Assembly: GCF_021375795.1 (NCBI RefSeq)
Contig: NZ_JAEIOI010000001.1
Location: 1-64,000, forward strand
Direction of reading: 5' to 3'
DNA: 64,000 bases
Source: Pseudomonas anguilliseptica
Lineage (GTDB): Bacteria; Pseudomonadota; Gammaproteobacteria; Pseudomonadales; Pseudomonadaceae
Part shown: one piece after another, positions 56,627 through 64,000 of the stretch
Numbering within the stretch: the first letter of the stretch is position 1
Layout: the number at the start of each line of letters is the position of its first letter
Position numbers and translations under genes: made by a program
The notes under the pieces: model-generated
What the model saw: only the letters and a program-made list of their open reading frames with translations
Told to the model about the DNA's origin: nothing
Databases searched by the model: none

Positions 56627-58126
56627 TCATTCGGCATCCTGGCAGATGCGGTTACGGCCCTGGGTTTTGGCCTGGTACAGCTGGGTGTCGGCGCGCTGTA
56701 GCAGCTGCTCCAGGGTTTCATGCGGGCGGCTGCTGGCCAGGCCGATGCTGACGCTGATGTTCAGCGGGCCCTGAAGCGTGTCGATGGGGTGCGTGTGCAG
56801 GTCGCTGTCGGGCAGGAGGATGACGAATTCCTCGCCACCCATACGGGCGAACAGGTCGGTACTGCGTGCCTGCTGCCGGCACAGGGCACTGAACGCCACC
56901 AGCACCTGATCACCGGCTGCATGGCCGTACTGGTCGTTGACCCGTTTGAAGTGGTCGAGGTCGAGCATCGCCAGGCACAGCGGCGTGGCCTGGCGCTGGC
57001 TGCGCTGCAGTTCGTGTTCGGCGCGCTGCTGGAAGGCGCGGCGGTTGAGGGCGCCGGTCAACGGGTCGGTGGTGGCGAGCTGGCGCAGTTGCTCTTCGAG
57101 GGTTTTGCGTTGGCTGACATCACGGATTTCGGCGACCTGCTGCTGGGCTTCGGCCAGCCGCACGATGCTCAGCTCGGCGGCAAATGTCTGGCCGTCTGCG
57201 CGTTGGGCGAGCAGGTCGTGGGGCTGGCCATCGGCCTGCAGCAGCAGGTCGCTGAGCGGCTGTTGGCTGCTGCTGTCGAATAGCCGCGACAGCGGTTGAC
57301 CGAGCAGTTGTTCGCGGGTTTGCGCAAACAGCTGTTCCAGCCTGGGGTTGCTGTCGATGATGCGGTCATCTTCCAGTACCACCACTCCGGCGTTGCTCAC
57401 GCTCATCAGGCGTTCGAAGCGTTCGGCGTTGGCGGCCGCCTGCTGGGCATTGCGCTGGCTGTCGGCGAGGATGCGGCGCATGGTCAGCAGGGTCAGGCCG
57501 ACCAGGCCGGTTACCCACAGCGGGACGCCGAAATTGTAGGGCAGCAGGTAGGCAACCGACTGGGTTACGTCGACGTGTTCGATGCCTTGCAGGCCATCAA
57601 TCAGACCCAGCAGGCCGCGAATCAGAGTGATCAGGGCAAAGGCGGCGAACGTAAGGGCGACGAAGCGCCGTACGCTTTTCAGTTCTGCCTCAGCCGAGGC
57701 CGTCCATAACGCGCGACAGGCCTGGATGGGCAGCAGGCCACCAATCAGCGAGTAGATCGTCACCACCAGTTCGGTATTGATCGCGGCAACAAACCAGTGC
57801 CAGCACATCACTGCGCTCATCGCGCCGGCACTGGCCGGGACGATCCACCAGGGCGGCGGCAGGCCCAGAAACCGGAAAACCCCAACCATCAGCAGGGCTT
57901 CGCCAGCCAGTTGCAGGGCGTTGCCGCTGATGTTCAGCAGTTTGTTGCCAGTGCCCATGTAGCCAACGAACAGCAACACGCCGATCAGCAGCGTCCAGGT
58001 TCCGGCCATCCAGATGCCGGGGCCACGATAGGGGCGGGAGAAGTACCACAGGCCACTGCAGGCCACGGCGCTGCCGAGCATCAGGTTGATGCTCAGTAGC
58101 ATGGGGGAGAAATACAGGCTTTCCAT
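56627..58126 (-). CDS. Membrane diguanylate cyclase with PAS domain
   Basis: 499 residues. Seven predicted helices in the first 225 residues, then a PAS domain (about 235-340) and a GGDEF domain with active RMGGEEFVILLP. The inhibitory I-site RSTD lies five residues before the GGEEF, so product feedback is expected. It makes c-di-GMP and has no EAL domain. ATG is at 58126. Confidence 0.93.
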   Translation of the reverse strand: MESLYFSPMLLSINLMLGSAVACSGLWYFSRPYRGPGIWMAGTWTLLIGVLLFVGYMGTGNKLLNISGNALQLAGEALLMVGVFRFLGLPPPWWIVPASAGAMSAVMCWHWFVAAINTELVVTIYSLIGGLLPIQACRALWTASAEAELKSVRRFVALTFAAFALITLIRGLLGLIDGLQGIEHVDVTQSVAYLLPYNFGVPLWVTGLVGLTLLTMRRILADSQRNAQQAAANAERFERLMSVSNAGVVVLEDDRIIDSNPRLEQLFAQTREQLLGQPLSRLFDSSSQQPLSDLLLQADGQPHDLLAQRADGQTFAAELSIVRLAEAQQQVAEIRDVSQRKTLEEQLRQLATTDPLTGALNRRAFQQRAEHELQRSQRQATPLCLAMLDLDHFKRVNDQYGHAAGDQVLVAFSALCRQQARSTDLFARMGGEEFVILLPDSDLHTHPIDTLQGPLNISVSIGLASSRPHETLEQLLQRADTQLYQAKTQGRNRICQDAE

Positions 58127-58190
58127 GGCCTTACTCGGTGTTATGCGCAGGGCACAATTGTGCCGCTGGCGTGCGATGTTGTCTGCGGGT

Positions 58191-58676
58191 TCAGCTTTTT
58201 TCTTCGTTCAGCGCCTGGTAGCGCTGTTGCAGCTCGTTGCGGATCTGCCGACGTTGCAGGGCCTGGCGCTGGCGTCGCAGGGCGTCTGCGGTGGTCGGCT
58301 CAAGGGCCGGAATCGCCGCTGGTTTGCCGTGTTCGTCCACCGCGACCATGGTGAAGAAGCAGCTGTTGGTGTGGCGCACCGAGCGCTCGCGGATGTTCTC
58401 GGTGATCACCTTGATGCCGACTTCCATCGAGGTACGCCCGGAATAATTGACCGAGGCGAGGAAGGTCACCAGTTCGCCGACATGAATGGGTTCGCGGAAG
58501 ATCACCTGGTCCACCGACAGGGTCACCACGTAACAACCGGCATAGCGGCTGGCGCAGGCGTAGGCGACTTCATCGAGGTATTTGAGCAGGGTGCCGCCGT
58601 GCACATTGCCGGAGAAGTTGGCCATGTCCGGGGTCATCAGTACGGTCATCGACAGCTGGGCGTTTCCGGGTTCCAT
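58191..58676 (-). CDS. Acyl-CoA thioesterase (hotdog, YciA-like)
   Basis: 161 residues from the start MEPGNAQLSMTVLMTPDM, which matches Pseudomonas homologs; an ATG 11 codons upstream is an alternative. Hotdog motifs: NFSGNVHGGTLLKYLDEVAYACASRYAG and VDQVIFREPIHVGELV. Hydrolyses acyl-CoA esters; specificity unknown. Confidence 0.9.
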   Translation of the reverse strand: MEPGNAQLSMTVLMTPDMANFSGNVHGGTLLKYLDEVAYACASRYAGCYVVTLSVDQVIFREPIHVGELVTFLASVNYSGRTSMEVGIKVITENIRERSVRHTNSCFFTMVAVDEHGKPAAIPALEPTTADALRRQRQALQRRQIRNELQQRYQALNEEKS

Positions 58677-58740
58677 GGCAGGCTCTGTGCTGGGGTTTGT
58701 GGCAACCATAGCAGGTGCCGGGGCAGGCCGGTGCGGCTGA

Positions 58741-59472
58741 TCAGGGCACGCCGAACTGCTGGTGCAGTTGGCTGAGCCTGGGGGCCTGCTCGCTCAGGAA
58801 CTGGTCGAAGCGTTTGATCAGCTGCGGGTAGCGGTAACTGCTCAGATGAAAGCTGGTGGTGATCTGCGGTAATTGCGGGTCACGTTGCAGTTGCTGCGGG
58901 TCGATGCCGAGCAGTTGCATATGGTGCTGCACCACCTGCGGGTTGGCGTAGATGGCATCCAGGCGGCCGCGTTCGAGCATGCGCAGCATGCTCTGGATGT
59001 CCTGCACTTCCACCAGTTCGATGCGGTGTTGCTCCAGCAGTGGTTGCCAGGCCTCGGCAGTAAAGCCACGGACGATACCCACCCGTTTGATTGCGCCCAG
59101 CCCCTGATTGAGCTGCTCGCGGCGCACCAGGGTGGCGTCGACGATTTCCACCACGGCCTGGCTGTAATACAGCGGCTGGCCGTCACGGGCTTCGCGGGCC
59201 CAGGCCGGGTTGTCGGGGAACAGCAGGTCGAGGCTCTGTTCGCCCAGCATATTGCGATACAGACGGTTGACCGGTTGCGGACGCAGTTCCAGCTCAAGGC
59301 CTTCGTGTTTGGCGAAGGCCTGCAACAGGGCGATGCAGTAGCCGTTGTAGGGCTGCCCCTCCACGGCCTTGTAGTAGGGGTAGTAGTCGTGATTTTCCAG
59401 GCCGACCCGCAGTGGCTCGGCCAGGGTAACTGCGCTGCACAGCCAGCAGACCAGGATAATGCAGAGGCGCAT
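58741..59472 (-). CDS. Orphan periplasmic substrate-binding protein (paralog of 40216-40974)
   Basis: 243 residues with a signal peptide (MRLCIILVCWLCSAVTLAEPL). SBP_bac_3-like fold (RVGLENHDYYPYYKAVEGQPYNGYCIALLQAFAKHEG, FPDNPAW, YYSQAVVEIV, RGFTAEA, NPQVV). It lies 55 bases after the glutamine-synthetase-like gene in the same direction, suggesting operon membership. No transporter partner in the window. Confidence 0.82.
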   Translation of the reverse strand: MRLCIILVCWLCSAVTLAEPLRVGLENHDYYPYYKAVEGQPYNGYCIALLQAFAKHEGLELELRPQPVNRLYRNMLGEQSLDLLFPDNPAWAREARDGQPLYYSQAVVEIVDATLVRREQLNQGLGAIKRVGIVRGFTAEAWQPLLEQHRIELVEVQDIQSMLRMLERGRLDAIYANPQVVQHHMQLLGIDPQQLQRDPQLPQITTSFHLSSYRYPQLIKRFDQFLSEQAPRLSQLHQQFGVP

Positions 59473-59527
59473 GGGCCACTCCAGGGTGCTCAGATCCAGT
59501 ACAGCGTAGCCTGTGTAGGCATTGTCG

Positions 59528-60895
59528 TCAGGCGTGAGTCAGGTACCAGCGCCAGTCTTGCTCACCGACTTCGCCCATAAACTGGCGGAACTCGTTCCAT
59601 TTGATCGCCAGGAATACCTTGAGGAAGTCCTCACCCAGTGCCTGCTTGGCCCAACTGGAGCTTTCCAGCGTACGCAGGGCGGTCAGCCAGTCGGTGGGCA
59701 GGGTTTCGCGGGCCTGCTCGTAGCCGTTGCCGATGATTTCCTCGCCCGGATCGATCTGGTTTTTGATGCCGTGATGGATGCCGGAAAGAATCGCTGCCGC
59801 GGCCAGGTAGGGGTTGGCGTCGGCGCCGCAGATGCGGTGCTCGACATGCCGGCTTTTGGCCGGGCCGCCGGGTACGCGGAACGACACGGTGCGGTTGTTC
59901 ACCCCCCAGCTCTTGGCCAGCGGCGCATAGCTGTTGGCCTGGAAGCGGCGGAAGGAGTTGGCGTTGGGGCAGAAGATCGCCAGGGCATCATTCAGCGTGG
60001 CCATCATTCCGCCAATCGCATATTTCAACAGCGGTGTGCCATGTGGGTCTTCTGATGCCATCAGATTGTTGCCGTTTTCATCCGCCAAACTCACGTGCAT
60101 ATGCATCCCGCTGCCGGCCAGGTCGCCAAATGGCTTGGCCATAAAGCAGGCCTGCAACCCGTGCTTGTTGGCCACGCCCTTGACCAGGCGCTTGTAGCGC
60201 ACGCCTTCATCCACCGCTTGCAACGCGTCGAAGCGGTGCTCCAGAGTCAGCTCCAGCTGGCCTGGCGCGTATTCAGAGATCGCTGTGCGCACTGGCAGGC
60301 CCTGTACCTCGCAGGCGGCGTAGAGGTCGTCGAGGAAGGCTTGCTGTTGCTCCAGCTCCAGTACGCCATACACCTGCGGTGCCTGCGGGCGCACGCCATT
60401 GGCTTGCAGCGCCGGCTGCGGACGGCCGTTGGCGTCGCGGGTCTTGTCCAGCAAGTAGAACTCCAGCTCCACCGCCATTACCGGGTGGTAGCCATCGGTC
60501 TTGAGCGCGTCAATGGCGCGAATCAGCACATGTCGCGGATCGGCGGGTGCGGCCGGCAGGCCTTGGGTCGGGTGCATGCTGACCTGCAGCTGGCCAGTGG
60601 GCGTGGCACGCCAGGGTTGCAGGGTCAGGCTGCCGGGCAGCGGGTAGGTCCAGCAGTCGGCGTCCGCGACTTCCCAGACCAGGCCGCTTTCTTCCACGTC
60701 CTCGCCCTGGATGGTCAGCGCCAGGATCGAGCTGGGCAGCGGTCGGCCGTTCTCGTAGATGGCCAGCAGCTCGTCGCGGTGCAGCAGCTTGCCGCGCGGG
60801 ATGCCGTTGGCGTCGATCAGCATCAGCTCGATGCTGCGCACTTCGGGGTGGGCGGCGAGGAAGTCACGGGCTTCCTGGGGATTGGCGAATTGCAT
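59528..60895 (-). CDS. Glutamine-synthetase-family gamma-glutamyl ligase
   Basis: 455 residues. The start MQFANPQEARDFLAAHPEVR was preferred over a GTG four codons upstream. GS core motifs are present: ELEFYLLD, EYAPGQLELTLEHR, GSGMHMHVSL, NSFRRFQANSYAP, EHRICGADANPYLAAAAI. Length and sequence resemble gamma-glutamylpolyamine or similar synthetases (PuuA/PauA type) rather than GlnA. In an operon with an aminotransferase and a binding protein, it probably glutamylates an amine substrate; which one is unknown. Confidence 0.88.
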   Translation of the reverse strand: MQFANPQEARDFLAAHPEVRSIELMLIDANGIPRGKLLHRDELLAIYENGRPLPSSILALTIQGEDVEESGLVWEVADADCWTYPLPGSLTLQPWRATPTGQLQVSMHPTQGLPAAPADPRHVLIRAIDALKTDGYHPVMAVELEFYLLDKTRDANGRPQPALQANGVRPQAPQVYGVLELEQQQAFLDDLYAACEVQGLPVRTAISEYAPGQLELTLEHRFDALQAVDEGVRYKRLVKGVANKHGLQACFMAKPFGDLAGSGMHMHVSLADENGNNLMASEDPHGTPLLKYAIGGMMATLNDALAIFCPNANSFRRFQANSYAPLAKSWGVNNRTVSFRVPGGPAKSRHVEHRICGADANPYLAAAAILSGIHHGIKNQIDPGEEIIGNGYEQARETLPTDWLTALRTLESSSWAKQALGEDFLKVFLAIKWNEFRQFMGEVGEQDWRWYLTHA

Positions 60896-60985
60896 GGTGA
60901 TTCTCACAGTGAGTCGTCATTTCATGGGAGGCGCTTTAGCGGCGATTGTCGCGGCTGAGGCGCCTACCACAGGCTGATCGATGAG

Positions 60986-62377
60986 TTACTCGCGGGCGCC
61001 GGGGATGGCCAGCAGTTCGGTCAGGGCCTGGTCGAGCATGCTGATCAGCTGGTCCACATCCTCGGCCGTGGTGCTTGGGCAGCACAGGGTCATGTTGTGG
61101 AACGGGGTGATCAGGATGCCGCGGTTGATCAGGTACAGGTGCAGGGCCATCTGCAGCTCGTCGTGGAAGGCGGCTTCGGCTTCGGCACCGGTCTTCGGCG
61201 ACACCGGGCAGAACTGGAATTCGCTGCGCGCGCCCAGCTCGGTGACCGACCACTTGAGGTCGTGCTTGCCGATCAGACTGCGGAAGCCATCCGCCAGGCG
61301 CTTGGCCAGCGGCAGCATGTGGTCATAGGCGGCCGGAGTCATCACCTGTTCCAGGTTGGCGCGCATGCAGTGCATGGCCAGGGCGTTGGCCGACAGCGTT
61401 GTGCCCATACCACTGTGGCCGTGGCCATGGCTGCCTTCGCTGGCGCGTTTGCGCGCGGCGGTCATGGCTTCGGCCATCGCCGCGCTGCAACCGAAGATGC
61501 CGCACGGCACGCCGCCAGCGATCGGTTTGCCGACCACAAAGAAGTCCGGCTCGAGGTTCCACAGCTGGGTGCAGCCACCCATATCGGTGGAGATGGTGTG
61601 GGTCTCGTCGATGATCAGCAGCGCGCCGTATTTACGGGTCAGCTCGCGGCATTTCTGCATAAAGCCCGGCTCGGGCAGGACCATGCCGATGTTGGTCATG
61701 GCCGGCTCGCACAGCAGGGCGCACACATCGCCTTTAGCCAGCGCGGCTTCCAGTGCGGCCACGTCGTTGAACGGCACCGAGCGGCTGTACTGGGTTAGGT
61801 CATAGGCCTGGCCGACCAGGCCGGAGCGCGGCACGGTTTCGCCGTCGATGCAGCGCACCATCACGTCATCCACCGTGCCGTGGTAGCAGCCGTCGAACAC
61901 CAGCAGGGTTTTGCGCTGGGTAATGGCGCGGGCCCAGCGCAGCACATAGCGATTCGAATCTGTTGCTGTGGCGGTCACCTGCCAGAACGGCAGGCCGAAG
62001 CGCGCGGCCAGCAGCTCGCCGCAGACCACCGCGTCCTCGCCCGGCAGCATGGTGGTCAGGCCGTTGTTGCCCTGTTCGGCAATGGCCTTGGCGATCGGGT
62101 CCGGCGAGTGGCCGAACATGGTGCCGGTGTCGCCCAGACAGAAGTCGATATATTCGTGGCCGTCGACGTCATAGAAGCGCGCACCCTTGGCCCGCTCGAC
62201 GAACAGCGGCACCGGGGTCGACCAGTCGGCCATCCAGTGCATCGGCACGCCGCCGTACAGCGAGTTGCGCGCGCGTTCGGCCAGGGCCACGGATTTTGGG
62301 TTGCGCGCGATAAAACGCTCACGCTCGCGCTGGGCGAAGGCTTCTACGGCGGATGGGCTGATACCACTGGCAGTCAT
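60986..62377 (-). CDS. Class III PLP aminotransferase (GSA-aminotransferase-like)
   Basis: 463 residues. The start MTASGISPSAVEAFAQ was chosen because GAGGTG precedes it and the longer frame adds ten residues across the promoter. The PLP lysine is in FFVVGKPIAGGVPCG, with IIDETHT and GCYHGTVDD. Similar to glutamate-semialdehyde aminomutase but located in a catabolic-looking operon, so likely an omega- or beta-amino-acid transaminase. First gene of the leftward operon; its promoter shares two palindromes with the rightward SDR gene. Confidence 0.88.
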   Translation of the reverse strand: MTASGISPSAVEAFAQRERERFIARNPKSVALAERARNSLYGGVPMHWMADWSTPVPLFVERAKGARFYDVDGHEYIDFCLGDTGTMFGHSPDPIAKAIAEQGNNGLTTMLPGEDAVVCGELLAARFGLPFWQVTATATDSNRYVLRWARAITQRKTLLVFDGCYHGTVDDVMVRCIDGETVPRSGLVGQAYDLTQYSRSVPFNDVAALEAALAKGDVCALLCEPAMTNIGMVLPEPGFMQKCRELTRKYGALLIIDETHTISTDMGGCTQLWNLEPDFFVVGKPIAGGVPCGIFGCSAAMAEAMTAARKRASEGSHGHGHSGMGTTLSANALAMHCMRANLEQVMTPAAYDHMLPLAKRLADGFRSLIGKHDLKWSVTELGARSEFQFCPVSPKTGAEAEAAFHDELQMALHLYLINRGILITPFHNMTLCCPSTTAEDVDQLISMLDQALTELLAIPGARE

Positions 62378-62414
62378 GTTGAACACCTCGTTCGAATATT
62401 TGCACATGCTATTT

Positions 62415-62424
62415 TGTGATCACA
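62415..62424. promoter_or_regulatory. Palindromic operator 1 (TGTGATCACA)
   Basis: A perfect 10-bp palindrome in the divergent promoter region between the aminotransferase and SDR genes. It has the TGT-N-ACA-like shape of GntR/FCD operators. Identical to operator 2, 63 bases away. Confidence 0.7.
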
Positions 62425-62477
62425 GAAAATTCAAGCGTTGGTTTAATACCGCTTTATTGCTAGATTATCGCCATATT

Positions 62478-62487
62478 TGTGATCACA
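62478..62487. promoter_or_regulatory. Palindromic operator 2 (TGTGATCACA)
   Basis: Second exact copy of TGTGATCACA, 63 bases (six helical turns) from the first and just before the SDR start codon. Probable binding site of the GntR regulator encoded at 63391. Confidence 0.7.
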
Positions 62488-62499
62488 GGATGCTGCGTG

Positions 62500-63270
62500 A
62501 TGGACTTCCAGCAACAGGTCGCGCTGATCAGTGGCGCGGGCAGTGAATCGGGTATTGGCCTGGCGATTGCCCGCCGCCTCGGCCGTGCCGGGGCACGGGT
62601 GCTGTTGACGGCCAGCAGTGCGCGAGTCGAGCAACGGGTCGCGGAGTTATGCGCTGAAGGTATTCAAGCACGTGGTCGCGCTGCTGACCTGACTGATGAA
62701 CAGCAGGTCGGCGAATTGCTCGACTGGGCGCAGGCGCAGTGGGGGCCGATCGATATTCTGGTGAACAATGCCGGCATGGCCATGCAAGGCAGCCCTGAGC
62801 CGTTTGCCGAGTTGGCGAACATGGACCTGGCCACCTGGAATTTGTCCATCGCGCGGAACCTCGGCACGGCGTTTCTGCTCACCCGCGCGGTGCTGCCGGG
62901 CATGCGGGCGCGCGGCTACGGGCGCATCGTCAATATCAGCTCGACCACCGGCACCCGTGGCAGCAACCCGGGTGAGGCGGCTTACAGTGCGGCCAAGGCC
63001 GGCATGCTCGGCCTGTCCATGGGCCTGGCGCTGGAAGTGGCCAGGCAGGGCATCACGGTCAACAGTGTGGCGCCGGGCTGGATCGCTACCGGTTCGAGCA
63101 CTGAAGAGGAGCAGCATGCGGCGCAGTACACCCCGCTAGGCCGTGCCGGTCGCCCCGAAGAAGTGACTGCCGCCGTGGCCTTTCTTGCGTCACCGGAAGC
63201 CAGTTACATCACTGGTGAAGTGCTGGTGGTGGATGGCGGGAACTGCCTGATCGAAAACAAGGCGCCGTGA
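62500..63270 (+). CDS. Short-chain dehydrogenase/reductase (3-oxoacyl-ACP-reductase-like)
   Basis: 256 residues. The start MDFQQQVALISGAGSESGIG avoids overlap with operator 2. NAD(P)-binding GAGSESGIG, NNAGMAM and catalytic S-Y-K (S in INISSTTGT, YSAAKAG) are present. An oxidoreductase acting with the divergent aminotransferase/GS operon in an amine or alcohol pathway is plausible. The GntR gene follows downstream. Confidence 0.88.
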   Translation: MDFQQQVALISGAGSESGIGLAIARRLGRAGARVLLTASSARVEQRVAELCAEGIQARGRAADLTDEQQVGELLDWAQAQWGPIDILVNNAGMAMQGSPEPFAELANMDLATWNLSIARNLGTAFLLTRAVLPGMRARGYGRIVNISSTTGTRGSNPGEAAYSAAKAGMLGLSMGLALEVARQGITVNSVAPGWIATGSSTEEEQHAAQYTPLGRAGRPEEVTAAVAFLASPEASYITGEVLVVDGGNCLIENKAP

Positions 63271-63327
63271 ACCAGTAGAATTCATTCCGCCGCTCAAGTG
63301 CGGCGCTCTTCGTTAGAAGGAATACCC

Positions 63328-63384
63328 ATGCGCAACTGCTCGCTGAGCCTCGCCCAACTCCCCGCGCCACCGCTGCGGGGCTGA
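63328..63384 (+). other. Possible 18-codon leader ORF upstream of the GntR gene
   Basis: ATG with AAGGAA upstream; 18 codons (MRNCSLSLAQLPAPPLRG) end six bases before the GntR start, in the same frame. The end of it can form a CCCCGC / GCGGGG hairpin. It may be a leader peptide or chance. Confidence 0.3.
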
Positions 63385-63390
63385 ATCACC

Positions 63391-64000
63391 ATGGCCGACA
63401 ATCTGCAGGATCAGCTCTACCAAAAAATTCGTGAAGGCTTGCTGGCCGGGCGCTTCCAGCCTGGCGAGCGCTTGAAAATCCGTGACCTGGCGGCCGAGTG
63501 GGGCACCAGTCCGATGCCGGTACGCGCCGCTTTGCAGCGCCTGGTGGCCGAAGGCGCGCTGGAAGGTGAGCCACAGCGCTCGGTGCGGGTGCCGCCGATG
63601 ACCCGTGAGCGCTACGAGCATATCTTCCAGGTGCGCCTGGGCCTTGAAGGCCTGGCTGTGGAACTGGCCACCCCGCGCCTGACCCCCGCCGATCTGGCCG
63701 CGTTGCGTGACTGCGTGGCGCGCATGGATCAGGCCATCGAACAGCGGCAGATCCAGGCGTACCTGAATGCCAACAGCCAGTTTCACCTGCACCTCTACAG
63801 CGCTTGCGGTAACCCGGTGTTGCTGCGCAGCATCGAATCGTTGTGGTTGCAGGTCGGGCCCTTTTTCAACCGCCTGTTCACCGGCGCCGACCTGTCGCTG
63901 CGGTTGAATGACTTTCATGAAGACGCCTTCACCGCCATCGAGGCGGGCGATGCCAAAGGCGCGCGTCAGGCCATGGAGCAGGACCTGCTCTACTTCGCAC
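63391..64000 (+). CDS. GntR-family transcriptional regulator, FCD type, 3' end outside the window
   Basis: Open to the right edge, 203 codons visible. N-terminal winged helix (residues about 5-70: QDQLYQKIREGLLAGRFQPGERLKIRDLAAEW and GTSPMPVRAALQRLVAEGAL) and an FCD effector domain with RLGLEGLAVELA and FHLHLYSACGNPVLL. The ATG follows GAATCACC. A likely repressor of the adjacent SDR and aminotransferase operons through the twin palindromes. Confidence 0.9.
   Translation, partial: MADNLQDQLYQKIREGLLAGRFQPGERLKIRDLAAEWGTSPMPVRAALQRLVAEGALEGEPQRSVRVPPMTRERYEHIFQVRLGLEGLAVELATPRLTPADLAALRDCVARMDQAIEQRQIQAYLNANSQFHLHLYSACGNPVLLRSIESLWLQVGPFFNRLFTGADLSLRLNDFHEDAFTAIEAGDAKGARQAMEQDLLYFA

Overview
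This window is a Pseudomonas-type gammaproteobacterial chromosome segment centred on the replication origin. The evidence is the order gyrB-recF-dnaN-dnaA / oriC / rpmH-rnpA-yidD-yidC-mnmE, then mnmG-rsmG-parA-parB, atpIBEFHAGDC, glmU and glmR-glmS, together with GC-rich coding sequence and protein sequences that read like Pseudomonas orthologs. I cannot name a species.

Layout. 1-1.9 kb is an accessory scrap: the end of an IS3-family element, a 5'-truncated gene with two kinase-like domains that both lack catalytic residues, and short repeats. 1.9-8.1 kb is the minus-strand gyrB-recF-dnaN-dnaA block, with two parS sites inside recF. 8.1-8.5 kb is oriC. 8.6-12.6 kb is rpmH to mnmE. A 650-bp gap at 12.6-13.2 kb holds a second, oriC-like set of DnaA boxes plus an AT-rich stretch in front of mnmG. 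mnmG-rsmG-parA-parB and the nine-gene atp operon follow up to 24.8 kb, then glmU, an M23 peptidase, glmR and glmS with the Tn7 attachment site.

From 29.5 kb the window is accessory or variable metabolism: a LysE-type exporter with an AraC regulator; a DctB/DctD-like two-component pair next to a sigma-54 promoter with paired upstream repeats that faces a TAXI-TRAP transporter and a DUF1850 gene; repeats of the MITE and REP kind; GNAT, DUF3617 and BCCT transporter genes; a DnaQ-like exonuclease with a cNMP/CBS/DUF294 protein; and a LemA-DUF2207 pair.

49.6-54.5 kb looks like a zinc-starvation (Zur) cluster: folE2 and dksA2 diverge from one palindromic operator, followed by two COG0523 GTPases and a DUF1826 gene. 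54.5-58.7 kb has small conserved unknowns, a hydrolase, a diguanylate cyclase and a thioesterase. The right end, 58.7-64 kb, is an amine/amino-acid locus: an aminotransferase, glutamine-synthetase-like enzyme and periplasmic binding protein operon, divergent from an SDR gene and a GntR regulator that runs off the end, with two identical 10-bp palindromes in the shared promoter region.

I saw no tRNA, rRNA or CRISPR array. The best candidates for less-described biology are the sigma-54/TAXI-TRAP/DUF1850 unit, the aminotransferase/GS/SBP locus with twin operators, the mnmG-proximal DnaA-box cluster and the far parS-like site in folE2.
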